DNA from: Atherix ibis
Lineage: Eukaryota; Arthropoda; Insecta; Diptera; Athericidae
Length of the DNA: 64,000 bases
Direction: 5' to 3'
Assembly (NCBI GenBank): GCA_958298945.1
Contig: OY282605.1
Coordinates: 9,199,811 to 9,263,810, forward strand
Both the position numbers and the translations under genes were made by a program. Positions 36,600-48,194 of this stretch are shown piece by piece. The notes under the pieces are model-generated. The model worked only from the letters and a program-made list of their open reading frames with translations. It was not told the origin of the DNA and searched no databases. Each line of letters starts with the position of its first letter. Position 1 is the first letter of the stretch.

Positions 36600-38400
36600 G
36601 TTTAGTCTAGCATTGCTGAATTAGACAATTATAGACGCTGCGGTTTAAGAGATGTCCGGTTCTGCAGCATGCTCTACGCAGTCTTGTTGTTTCTTTATTC
36701 AGCTATCAAGAAAACCTGTTTTTGCTTGCTGAATTAAATACATTCAGATGTCCCGATTTAGCAGATATCCATGTCAGCAGCATGTGCTTTACAGAGTTGG
36801 GGTCTTACTACCTTTCCATCCTATTTTAAGTATGAAGAGCTCTACCCTAACCTTACATTGCTATGAATAGTACCGTCCTAAACATGCTGAATTAAATGAT
36901 AACACATGCCCAGTTTAACAGATGCCCATCTTTACGACAAGTCCTTTAGGAGAGTAAAGTCCTGGAATTCTCTCTACCAAAGATAGGTTTTATCTTATGT
37001 TTTACTATCAAGAGTTCCGGTTTAAGCTAGCTGAATTAAACGGTTGTAGAGGTTCCAGTTTAGCATACATCCATGTCAGCACTATGTCCTTTCGAGAGTT
37101 GACGTCTTACCTTTCTCTTTATCAATAACCTACTCTAGCCTAACCTTATTCTTCCATCAAGAGATCCGACTAAACATGCTGAATTAAACGATTACACATA
37201 TCCTGTTCGGCAGATGTCCGGTTTTACATCATGTCCTTTAGAGGATTAAGGTTCTAGCATTCTCTCCATCAAAGATAAGTTCTGTCTTATGTTTTACTAT
37301 TAAGAGTTCCGGTTCAAGGTAGCTGAATTAAACAATTGCAGAGGTCCCAGTTTAGTAGATATCTATGTCAGCAGCATGTCCTTTAGAAAGTTATATCCTA
37401 GGTATCTCTTCATCAATAACCTATTCTAGCTTAACCTTATTATGCCATCAAGAGATCCGCCCTAAACATTCTGAATAAAACGATTCTACATGTCCTGCTT
37501 AGCAGGGTCCTAGCATTCTTTCTCTTAAGGATGAGTTCTGTCTTTTATTCTGCTACAAATGTATCGGTCAAGACTTGCTGAATTGAGCAATTTTAGATGT
37601 CCCGCTTTAGCAGACATCTATGTTAGCAGCATGTCCTTTAAAATGAAGAGCTCCAGCCTATTTTGTATTTTGTCATTAAAATATCCGACCTAAGTATGCT
37701 GAATAAAACTATTATACATGCCCAGTTCAGCAGATGTTCAGCTTTAAGACATGCCCTCCAGGGAATTAAGGTCCTAGCATTCTCTGCATCAAAGATTGGT
37801 TCTAACTTGCATTTTGCTCTCAAGAGATTCGGCCTGGACTTGCTGAATTAATTAATTTCAGAAGTCCGGCATAGCAGATACATGTCCTTCATCGAAGATA
37901 AGGTGTATCATGTATTGTTTTATCAAAAGGTAAGGTCTGAGCTTGCTGACTCAAATAATTTTTAGTATCCCGGTTCAGAAGGTATCGAGCTTGAGGTCCT
38001 GCCTATTAATTCATCAAAAATACGATTTGTCTTTTATTCTGCTACCAAAACTTCCATGTGAGCTTGCTGAATCTAACAAGTCAAGATGTTCACTTTCATT
38101 CATGGTCGATTTTTGAGCATTTTATTCAGCTCCTTCCGGTTTTGGGTAACGCTATTTCTCTATCTAGATTCAACAAGCCTAGACTATATATCTCAAAAGC
38201 AGAATATATAATATAATATTCTGGGTCTATTAAGAGATAAGGCCAAGACTTGCTGAATTAAAAAAAAAGTTCAGATGTCCTGCTTAGCAAATGCATATCC
38301 TTCAAATCATTGAGGTCCTGGCTATCTCTCCATGGAAAATAGGGTCTATATTGTATCATTCTACCGTTTCGGTAAATATCCCGATTGAGCAGATGTGCGG
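36600..38400. repeat. Satellite-like array with alternating A/B monomers
   Basis: About 13 monomers of 103-186 bp each begin with GCTGAATTAAA or a close variant (36615, 36728, 36896, 37030, 37178, 37322, 37470, 37577, 37698, 37842, 37945, 38066, 38252). Type A units carry TTAGCAGATATCCATGTCAG and CTAACCTTAT-like phrases. Type B units carry CAGATG(T/C)CC, then TTTA(C/A), a CTAGCATTCTCT phrase and TCTGTCTTATGTTTTAC. Types alternate between 36728 and 37842, so the A-to-A distance is about 302, 292 and 255 bp: a dimeric higher-order repeat. Decay increases toward both ends and traces continue to about 38690. No coding content. Confidence 0.9.
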
Positions 38401-38699
38401 CTTTATTGTTAGTTCTTCAGAGATTTTATAGCTACTCCTTCAAAGCCTTATGGTTCTAATTATTAAACAATCAAAAGTAAGGTTTCTCTTGTATTATGCT
38501 AGCAAAAGGTCCTAGCGAAGCTTCCTGAATCAAACAATTTAAGGTGTCTATGTTAAGCAGATGTCCTAAAGGGCCTTAAAGTTCTTTTTGACATGTTCTG
38601 TAGTGGCTTCAGATCTTAGCTACCTTTCTTCCACCCAAGAAAGACTCTGCTTGGTATTCTGCTATCGCAAATTGACTCCCTGTAGTCTCTGTGGGCCTA

Positions 38700-40199
38700 A
38701 TTTCTTTATCCACCCGGATTAAGTGTCCCTAAAACACAGTCTGATTAACCAAGATCAGCCCGTTTAATAAATAGGTTTCAGAGTATTTAAATTTTAAAGC
38801 CTAAATTTTTCGGAAAAAACCTGTCAAAAAATTTACAATCATTTTTTAAGGGAATCAAGTTTTTAAAAAAAAAAATATAGCCAGGCTGACTAGTTTCTTA
38901 TATAGCAAAACTATGATTTTACATTGCATAATCTAGGCTAATTTTTATATTTTTAGTGCATGAAATTTAGGCTATATTTTTTAGAAATTCAAAAACATGA
39001 GTTTCATCTGCGGTCGAGTAGAAGCAGTTTCTCTAAAGAGTTTTTATTAATTTAAAGTTATTTTTTCTTCATGAATATCTAAAGGATTATTGTAATAGTA
39101 ATTTATATAAAATTTAAAAGTCTTACTAGGACCACTTTAAAAAAATTAAAAATCCTCTTTGGGCTCCTTAGATTACTAGAATTCAGGTAGGAAAAAGATC
39201 GTCGATGGTATTTTTCATTAAAAAAGACGTAATTTGAAGATAGTTTCTTTCTGAAATTGTTTGTTCGCTTTGGAAAACACTGTAACTTTTAAGCTAAAAA
39301 ATCGAATAATTGAAATTTTCTATAAAAAAAAATCAATAAACTTATTGTGTCAATACTATTTATTTTGTGTTTAGATCAAAAACGTAAAAAAAATGTTTTG
39401 TTATAAAAGAAAAATTGTTGGGAAAACGTTCAACCTTCTAGGAGTATTTATAGAAAAAACTATCGAGTGTAAATCGATCCGGCTTTGTAGAATTTCGTGC
39501 TATGCATTCAACTTAAACAAAAAAGAAAATTACAAAAATCAGTAGAATTGTACCTTAAGCGGTTAAGGTGCGAAAATCAAGTCATTGATCATAAGGAATG
39601 GAAACCCTACAAGTATTTAATATTCAATTATCACCAAAGCGTACAGACTTTATAAAAACAAGCCAGTCTAAAGAGACAGGAAGGAGACCTTGACTTTTAT
39701 ACTCTGTGGCCGCAACTACAGGTATTTATTGTACTCACACATACGACCGTTCAAGGGGGGGGGGGGGGGAGGGTTTTGCACTTACACTCATTCGACTAAT
39801 GGGATTACAACCGCAAATTATTTTTATTTATTTGCATTTTCGTTTTTTTTTTAATTAACTTCTGAAACACAAATACTCATAATATGACATGGAATTGCTA
39901 ATTAATTGAAAAAATTACTAAAATTATAAATAAAAATTATGTGAAAAATCCAAATTGGGGTGAGTGTATTTATTTTAATTGTTATTGATTTTTTTCCCTT
40001 TGGGAGGGGTGGGCTGAGAGCTGTTGTAGAAGGGATATTTTATTGATCCTTGATTTTTTTTCTTGGTAAAGTAGGGTGGAAATTATTGACAGACAAAGTG
40101 TGCGACTTGAACCCACTAAAAAAATCTTGCTTGGTCATATTTCTATACTTCATGGGGCAGGGATAATTCGAAATCACTACTCTCGTGAAATTTTTCTAT
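38700..40199. other. Spacer with a G15 run and a small hairpin
   Basis: A/T-rich overall. A 15-base G run occupies 39755-39769, followed by AGGG. A perfect 7 bp inverted repeat with a 4-base loop (ACCTTAA, GCGG, TTAAGGT) lies at 39552-39569. No gene recognised. Confidence 0.55.
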
Positions 40200-40214
40200 C
40201 GTTTTCTTTTCAGC

Positions 40215-41804
40215 TCAACCCAAAGTAATCTTTTTAGAACTATTGTCGCAAGGACTTCTACAGTCTGCCAAGCCGTCCTCGAGTCCAACATCAGGACCAT
40301 GATATTCTTCAGCGTCAGGGACGCGCCATCGCACTTCTGTACATTGCCGCATTGAATCTGGCGCAGTAAACAAACACGTGCTCAGCGCGTTCCACCACCC
40401 CGTCACAAGATGGGCACTTAGGGATAGAATCCAATTTAAAGCGGTATTAATAGGCGCAAAAATATCCGGGACCCGTCAAAAATTGGGATAGGTAGTAGCC
40501 GACCTATCCGCAGGACCATATCGCCGATCTATGTGTATACACAGTTTCACCGCCCAACGATTTTGGTACCTCACTCATTTCCTTCTTCCGTACGTGCCAC
40601 AGCGTCACACCGATCTCTCCGGTGGTACAGCCTCTGCCGCTCAACTGCAAAAATTTCGATCGGTATCATTCCGGCCACATCATAAATGGCCTCCTATGAC
40701 ACTGTTGAGCAGACCACCCTCAATTCGCTCCTACGGTAGGTTGATCAAGAAATTTAGGTTGCTTAATGAATTGGAAGAAATATAAGCATGGTAGTCCTCT
40801 CTTGTCCATTGGGTGATTAAATACAATCCAGCAGTGTTGGCATGCTTGAGGTGCGCGCTAGCATTGCAGGATTAACTGAGGAGAGGAAATCCAAAAATAA
40901 TAAAATTTAAATCATGCCAGATTCTTCTACTTGGTGTCTCTTTTGTAAGCTAATTTCTTTCAGCACTGGTAGGGGCGGAACAGGGTGAGATAATGGTAAG
41001 GAAGTGGGAACGAAGGAAATTTGGGAATGAGCGAGAACTAATTTAATTTACGTGAATTATTTTGGGAATAGGGGAAAATATATTAAAAAAATCCATGAGG
41101 ATAAAAATATTACCTTACTGGTCGTTGCCATGACTTAGTGTCGGCGCAACGTTAGTTCTTTAGAGGATCTCGGAAAGAGAAGCTGTCAGGGTGGGGTCAG
41201 GATCGATACCACTCATGACCATTTGTTGCACCTAAATATGTTAAAAAGTGCCGCTTTTTCGGTGGGCAACGATGACCTGTACGATTTGTTGCACCTAAAT
41301 ATGTTAAAAAGTGCCGCTGACACGACGACCTGTAGGGGACCCAGAATCAGGTATAGTGGAGGTAGAACCTATATTAATACAGTGTTCATGGTGTTCTTAT
41401 AAATATATTATTTTACTCTCAACATATTTTTTGGCGTCCTGGCTAACACCGTCGCTCCACCGAAGATAGGGACTTCTTCGTCTTTCGGGACCATAAGTGG
41501 AGCGCCTGGATACTTTCCGGGCAGAGTCTTTATCATCCATACGCATAAGTGTCCAGACAATCGCAGCTTATTGAGCTTAATTTTATCTACAATACAAGTA
41601 AGCGATCGCGGTAATGCTCCAGGTAATCTCGCGGTTAAATAGGCTCCGAAATCGTCCTTCCTCAGGTAGTGGGCCAAATATTTTTCGAGGTATCCTCCTC
41701 CGGAACGAGGAAAAATGTCCGCAGTGGTTTTTTATGAGAACCCAAGTTTTTGAAGTTATATGAGGACTGGTTCTAAGGTCTGTGAGACAAGAGCCAAAGG
41801 TCAT
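40215..41804 (-). pseudogene. R1-like LINE ORF2 remnant (RT start to C-terminus)
   Basis: Minus strand. From 41804 it reads DLRTSPHITSKTWVLIKNHCG (APHIT.ETW...KHCG in relatives) and GPLPEEGRFRSL, the start of RT. After a gap of unrelated or decayed sequence (40810-41400) the C-terminal half follows. YRRSELRVVCSTVS and MIPIEIFAVERQRLYHRR (~40740-40640) match the post-RT region of R1-clade elements. The tail (~40470-40215) retains the block with AEHVFFxC-like wording in relatives and NIMVLMLDSRTAWQTVEVL. The same blocks occur in the plus-strand copy at 51-53.7 kb. Catalytic YADD not seen; numerous stops. Dead copy. Confidence 0.82.
41221..41318. repeat. 35 bp direct repeat, period 63
   Basis: A 35 bp phrase starting ATTTGTTGCACCTAAATATG occurs identically at 41221-41255 and 41284-41318. 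It lies in the gap of the R1-like remnant. Confidence 0.95.
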
Positions 41805-41879
41805 TTAGTAGCGCCACGACCATGAGACCATTTGGCGACTTCATATTGGTCGATGGTTATTTGGAGGAAAACGTCAGAC

Positions 41880-42640
41880 TCTGTTAAATTTTGTGGAGCA
41901 GAAAATTTTGAAGCGAAACAATTTAGACTGTGCGGATTTCTTTCTGCGACCCTCGACCCTAAATACTCGTTCAAAGGTACAATCTCCTAGATGTACGCGA
42001 CTAGTTATAGTTGGCCTTGTCTACGATGCCTCCGCTGGCACCATGTATTTAGTTTTGCCTTAATTTATGTGCAGCCCAAGATTTTTTTGCCGCTGGCTGT
42101 TTTGCAGTTCATTGTGGTACCCCTCATGCTAATCACTTTCGAGTTATCCCTGAGTCAGGGATAACTTTTTTCAGTGGAAGACCAAAGAGGACGCACGAAA
42201 GTGCGTCTCCTAACCGGAGATTATTGTTGATGTTAAATGGTTCTGAAAGTGATTCGACCCTAGTCCGTCTAATAAACTTTTCTGTGATGCCGAACTCTCT
42301 CATGGGTAGTTTTACCCTGGCTATACTGTCATAAGCGCCTTTAAGGGAGAAGAACATATGCTGGATCTGTTGACTATATTCCAACAGTTTTTCCATCGAC
42401 TACCGCAGCGAGAAGATCTGATTTGTTGCTGAGGTGAACCCTCTCTGGTGTAGACGGTCAGTAATTTTTTGTGTGAATAAGTCTATCCTGCCTAGTGATG
42501 GCGGAGAATATCTTATAGGTGGTATTCAGTCTCGAAAAATTCCGCACTCCTTTTTCTGAGTAATGCAACTGTGCCACGCGTCAGGCATTGATTCGCTGTC
42601 CCATATTTAGACCTTAATTGATGAATTGTTTGGTGAAGTG
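41880..42640 (-). pseudogene. LINE RT remnant of a different clade
   Basis: Minus strand. It reads TNQIFSLR, stop, SMEKLLEYSQQIQHMFF (~42425-42350) and SLKGAYDSIARVKL, then REFGITEKFIRRTRVES. Next come SEPFNINNNLRLGDALSC and LFGLPLKKVIPDSG, down to 42133. These are the RT blocks FRxxRSTTDQIFxLRQ..., DFKxAYDSI, and GLRQGDALSxLLFN. A decayed KTKYMV...YLGS-like region follows (KLNTWCQ near 42030, NEYLGSRVA near 41960). The wording differs clearly from the R1-like and Jockey-like copies in this window; RTE-like is possible but I do not assign a clade. Single frame over 87 codons, then breaks. Confidence 0.8.
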
Positions 42641-43824
42641 TGTCGCCATCAGTTCGTGGGCGATCCCTTTTATCGTTTCTTCTATGCTAAATGGTCCGTT
42701 TTTTTTTCAATATATTTTCCTTAAAATTAATATAATCGTACTTTGTAAATATTACATTGCCTACCTTTAATTACAATTTATTTTTGCTTGTTTTTTTAAT
42801 TGACTAAAAAACGTTTTGTCGAAAATTTAATTTATTTTTAAAAAATCCAGACTCCCGTTTTTTAATTTTTTTAAGTAAAAAATTTTTATGAGTTTTTAAG
42901 ATATGTTTATGAGAAACAAAAACGCAAATACTTTAATACTAAATGGGACGATTACTTTTTTTTTTTAAACGAAAATGGGCAAATTATTTCAGTTAGCGAC
43001 ACGATACGAAAATAATTACTAGTAATTGCACATTGAACAAGCCGTTAAATAAGCGTAGACCATAAAAGCGTAATATTATTAATAATGACACTAAAGATAA
43101 TATGAGGTAAATGCTATTTTGCAATAATTATAAATTGAGTTGGCAGAAATTATTTAAAATCATTTTATTTATGGACACATGGCCATTATCTGCTTTAAGG
43201 GTTGGGTTGTGTCATAAAATCATGTATTCGAAAATTTTGTTCTGCGAATAAATTTCTTTTATGGGCATATAAAATGTTGATAAAAAATTTTTGTATTTTT
43301 ATTTAAGTGTAATAAACAATAATTTTTTTAAATAAACAACTCAGCATTTTAATGAATTGCTTTTTACCGAAATTTTGATCATATCAAAAGTATAGTAAAT
43401 ACCATTTCCGGTAGAGTTACAATATTTTGACTGAAAAATATTCAGGAGAGGAAAAAAAGATTTGCAAGAGCTGAATGGTTGCAACTTTACTGTAACACCA
43501 TCTTTTGAGCAGTATTTAAAGTAACAAAATTTATTTGATTGGAATTATAGTTGAAAATAATCATTTTGCATATAAAGGAAAAATTATTGAAATTGTTTTT
43601 TGGGAACCGTCGTACAGAAATGTTAATTCTTAGGATGCCTCGGTTGATTTTTAATTGATTTTCTTCCATTTTTTGCAATAATATTTTGATATTTATTCAT
43701 TTAATAAGTCAATAAAATGTCGCGCCAATTGCCACCATTTTGCTAAAAGCGATTGTTGTGCCATCTACAGAGTAACTGCAGCGAACCAAAATTCGGGGAT
43801 CTGGTAAATTTGCTGGCACCAGTA
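42641..43824. other. A/T-rich spacer
   Basis: Nothing recognised apart from one TGCCATCT motif at 43759-43766 just before the minisatellite. Confidence 0.5.
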
Positions 43825-44720
43825 AAAGGCTTATGAGTCTATTCACTGGTGCTGTAAAGTTGCAGTAAAAGGCTTACGAGTCTGTTCAATGGTGCTGTAA
43901 AACTGCAGTAAAAAATCTGTAAAAGGATTCACTTGTGCTGTAAAACTGCAGTAAAGCAGCAGTAAAAGGCTTATGAGTCTGTTTACTGGTGCTGTAAATC
44001 TGCAGTAAAAGGCTTACGGGTCTGTCCATTGGTGCTATAAAGCTGCAGTAAAAAAGCAGTAAAAGACTTGCGAGTCTGTTTACTGGTGCTGTAAATCTGC
44101 AATAAAAGAATTACAAGTCTGTTCACTGGTGCTGTAAAGCTGCAGTAAAAAATCTGTAGAAGGATTACGGGTCTGTTTACTGGGTCTGTAAAACTGCAGT
44201 AAAGCAGCAGTAAAAGGTTTATGAGTCTGTTCACGGTTGCTGTAAAGCTGCAGAAAATAGCAGTAAAAGGCGTACGGATCTGTTCACTGGGTCTGTAAAG
44301 CTGCAGTAAAAAAGGAGTAAAACGCTTACGAGTCTGATCACTGGTGCTGTAAAGCAGTAGTAAAAAAATAATATACGGCTTACAGGTCTGTTCATTGGTG
44401 CTGTAAAGCTGCAATAAAAAACAGTAAAAGGCTTACGGGTCTGTTCACTGGTGCTGTTAAGCTGCAGTGAAGAAACAGTAAAAGGCTTATGGGTCTGTTC
44501 GCTGGGGCTGTAAAAACGCAGTAAAGCAGCAGTAAAAGGCTTATGGAACTGTTTGCTGGGGCTGTGAAGATGCAGTAACGCAGCAGTAAAACGCTTACGC
44601 GTCTGTTCACGAATGTTGTAAAGCTGCAGTAAAAAAGCCGTAAAAGCCTTACGGATCTGTTCACTGGTGCTGTAAAACTGCAGTAAAAAAGCAGTCAAAG
44701 GCCTACAGGTCTGTAAAAGG
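43825..44720. repeat. Minisatellite, ~55 bp unit, about 16 copies
   Basis: The unit reads approximately GGCTTACGGGTCTGTTCACT, GGTGCTGTAAAGCTGCAGTA, AAAAAGCAGTAAAA. Some copies lack the last ten or so bases and are about 45 bp. The CTGCAG core recurs in most copies. On the minus strand three frames stay open for long distances (up to 195 codons) and give a repeating CSFTAPVNRPVSLL-like peptide. Unit lengths are not multiples of three and all three frames are used, so I treat the frames as by-products of the repeat. Confidence 0.93.
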
Positions 44721-46486
44721 CTTATTGTAAAAAACTCACATATGCAGCACAATACTCTGGTACATGCAGCCAATTTGACGGATCCGGACTTACATTTTGC
44801 AAAAATAGTGAAACACAACCCGGATTAGCCTTACTTCTCGCCCTACATTTAAGTAGAATTATTTATAATATTAATAACTAAAATTAAAATTTGAATGTTA
44901 TCTGAATAAGAGTAGAGTAAGTTGACCAGTTAAAATAAAGCAACATACATCAGAATGCCATCTGGTGGTGATTTCAGACGAAAAATCTCTTTTTAGTATT
45001 TAGAAAAGAAATTCTAAATTAGTCTTCTTTCTATAATTCAAATAGTATTTTCGCTTCCAGCATTTAAAATAACCCCATTTTCCACTCAAAAAAGTACCAA
45101 AAAAAAAACCGAACCCATAATGATTTATTCAATTTTTCACTGAACTCATCTATTTAATCGAAAAAATATCTGGGACAAAAATTTTCCTCATTTAATTCTT
45201 AATAAAAAATATTCTATACGTTTTTTTCGCAAACTAAACGTTTGTGCTGCAATTTATGTTTAAAGTTATTAAAATGTTTAACCTTTATAGCAAAGACTCG
45301 AACCAGGATCCTTACGGTATCGATTAAGTCTTTGCTACATGATTAAACCTATAAAATTTTGAATGTTGATTACATAAAAACGGTTAGTTTTAACAAAAAA
45401 CATTATAGAACATATTTTGTTTAAAATTAAATAAGGAATAATCTTTGCTAACAAATGTTTTTATTATAATTAATAGTTTAAGAGAAAAAACTAAATAAGT
45501 ATTGTGGCGATCGGTTTTAACGACATTATTTTAGTTTTGTTGCTTGAAATTAATAAGCTATTTTGGTCAGCAAAATTTTCATTTTTAATTGGTTCGATTT
45601 GTTCAGATATTTAGTCTACGAAAAGAAAAACCGATAAAGTTTTATTTATTTTCAACAGATCAAGATTAATGATTATATTAAATTAATTTTATCTAAAGAA
45701 ATTGATAAAAATGAGTTTGAAAAGCTGTTTTAATCAAAAAATTTCTTTGACGTTGTTCTCTCTGCTCTAAACGATAATCATGAGATTTTTATTCCCTTTT
45801 TCAAATGGTTTTATTTTTTCTACAAAACGAAATGAAAATTCTGCTTGATTAAATGGGCAAGTATTTTTAATAAACAAACAAAACAAAAACATAATAATAA
45901 TAACAACACTCATGCTTGTACAAGTCAATGTGCTATAATTCTACTCATTTTTGTGCTATAATTTTGATAGACGAAAATAATAACATTTTATTACAATATT
46001 TACTGTGGAGCAGTCTATTTTTCTAAAAACAAAACACTCCCTCTAAACTCTCTTATCGTCTATTTAATCATAGGAAAAATATATAACAAAACAAAAATAA
46101 TAATTACCCGATAACATTGTTTACTGTTTACGTACTTTCGCCATACCCTCTACATTTTTTAAGAAGATTATTAATCACCAACAAGTAACAGTGTCAGTGG
46201 GCACATTAATGTTATTCATAGTGTAAACAAATATTTTTTTTATTGAAACAAAGTAAAAAATTGGGCCAAATTTTATTCAAAAACTTATCAAATCCATCTG
46301 TAGACTATGAACAACTTTACCTAAAAGCTGTACAAACAATTTTCATTTGCAAATTTGTACAATATTTTCATTTGCGTATCGATGGTGACCTTCATTAAAA
46401 TTTTGTTTTAATTTTTTTCTTTCTTTTTCTTACTGCAAATAAACTCTAACAACAGTCATTCCTGCTGAATTATTTACCAATTAAAG
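44721..46486. other. A/T-rich spacer
   Basis: Contains the tRNA-like inverted repeat at 45288-45337 and a TGCCATCT motif at 44956-44963; no gene recognised. Confidence 0.5.
45288..45337 (-). repeat. 11 bp perfect inverted repeat, tRNA/SINE-like
   Basis: TAGCAAAGACT (45288-45298) and AGTCTTTGCTA (45327-45337) are perfect reverse complements around a 28-base loop. Read on the minus strand, TAGCAAAGACT approximates an RNA polymerase III A box, and GGTTCGAGTCT is one base from the B-box consensus GGTTCGANTCC. A complete cloverleaf is not evident: the stems that should flank the T loop do not pair. A tRNA-derived SINE scrap is possible. Confidence 0.4.
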
Positions 46487-47785
46487 ATGAGTACGCGTTT
46501 GTCGGCTTGTACAAATTCTATTACCAAGTGGGGAGAGTGTCAGTCAATATAATAAATTTAAATTGTTTGAGAAATGTGCATATTCAATCCTAAATTTATT
46601 TATTATATTAACTTGTAATTGACACGTGATCAAATTGAATCTACTCCGGTGTGTATAGTATAACCTACGATATTGTCTGTAATAATTGGGAAATTTTCCA
46701 TATACACTGTAGACTCAAAATTTACGGGCACTAAGCAATTATTTAGATAAACAAAAACTGGAGTTATTTATAATTAATTTAACGATTTTTCTAAATATTA
46801 TTAGAGTGTAAAAGTTAAATCAATAGAATTCTTATCAACAACAAATTTAAATCTGGTATTTATTATGCAAAAGGACTTTCAAAGAAAGCTTTCACCAATT
46901 TTTTTTCCGAGGAATATTTTACCGCCAATTTTTTTTAAAATAAATTTTCGACATTAAAAGTGTCGATTTTGAGATCTTGAAATAGTAGAAATTTTGTACT
47001 TTAAATAATTTTTTAATTAAAGAAATTCCAATTTTAAATGTAAAAAAATGCTTTCTGAAAATTTTTCTTTAAAACATTCTCAAAATTGAAAAAGCTCAAA
47101 AGTTTCCGTTCTGTCATGAGTAAGCGCCATCTGGTTTGACTTTTAAAATACAACGAACTTCTCTTTTTGTATAAATCGCCATCTAGTGAGTAATTTTCGA
47201 TGTTCGACAATAATATGCGTTTGTCAGCTCGTAAAAATTCTATTACCCACTTAAGAGAGTGTAAATCAATAGAATAAATTGTAATTTACGGGCACTAAGA
47301 AATTATTTAGATAAACAAAAACGGGAGTTATTTATATTTAATTTAACGATTTTTCTAGATATTATTAGAGTTTAAAAGTTAAATCAATCTAATTGTTATC
47401 AACAACAAATTTAAATCTGGTATTTATTATGCAAAAGGACTTTTCAAAAAAAGCTTTCACCAATTTTTTTTGTTCAATCTTTATTCGAGGAATATTTTAC
47501 CGCCAATTTTTTTTAATATAAATTTTCGACATTAAAAGTGTCGATTTTGAGATCTTGAAATAGTAGAAATTTTATGCGTTAAAAAATTTTTTAATTAAAT
47601 AAATTTCCAAATTTAAAGGTAAAACAATTTTTTTAAAAAAAATTTCTTGAAAATATTCTCAAAATTGAAAAAGCTCAAAAGTTTCCGTTCTGTCATGATT
47701 TAGCGCCATCTGGCTTGACTTTCGAAATACAACGAACTTCTCTTTTTGTATAAATCGCTATCTAGTGAGTAATTTTCGATGTTCG
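46487..47785. repeat. Diverged tandem duplication, ~570-720 bp
   Basis: Copy 1 (46487-47205) and copy 2 (47211-47785) share, in order, GCGTTTGTC(G/A)GCT(T/C)GTA, ACGGGCACTAAG, GTTATTTATA, AACAACAAATTTAAATCTGG, TATTATGCAAAAGGACTTT, TTCGACATTAAAAGTGTCGA, AAAGTTTCCGTTCTGTCATG, AGCGCCATCTGG and GAACTTCTCTTTTTGTATAA. Copy 1 holds about 150 extra bases (46560-46725). Each copy ends with a pair of CGCCATCT-type sites, though one in copy 2 has mutated to CGCTATCT. Confidence 0.92.
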
Positions 47786-48194
47786 ATAAAAATAAAATTT
47801 CAATAAAGGAAATTCCAACAAAAAAAAAAACGGAAAAACCATTTTTTGACAATATCATAGGTGTAAAAGGAAAGTTCTGTCGTTTCCGTTGTCGGTCCTT
47901 AATAAGAATTCTGACTGGACTGAAACCGGTTTAAACAGGTAGATTAGCATATGTGTATGGTAGATGATTTATAGAAAATTTTTTCGAATATAAGTCAGTT
48001 TAACCTTTAGAACTTTTAACATGAGTGTAACCCTCCTTAATTATAGGCTTTCGACCGAACTTATAAAGAAAAAATTAGAAATAAATATCCAAAAAGATCG
48101 TTTTTAGGGCATAAATTTTCGCGCTCAAAGTTGCGTACGTATTAGTTAACACTTCTGTCAATACTATTATAGAGTTCATCACGTCCTACTGCAT
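47786..48194. other. Spacer
   Basis: Moderately balanced composition at 47870-48190, no motif recognised; may be decayed LINE sequence leading into the next remnant. Confidence 0.35.

Noticed and set aside
43983..44818. Long minus-strand open frames (143, 195 and 90 codons)
   Set aside because: They lie on the ~55 bp minisatellite, in three frames, with a repeating peptide. No start context or domain supports a gene.
45288..45337. A functional tRNA gene
   Set aside because: The box motifs are near matches, but acceptor, D and T stems do not pair as a cloverleaf.
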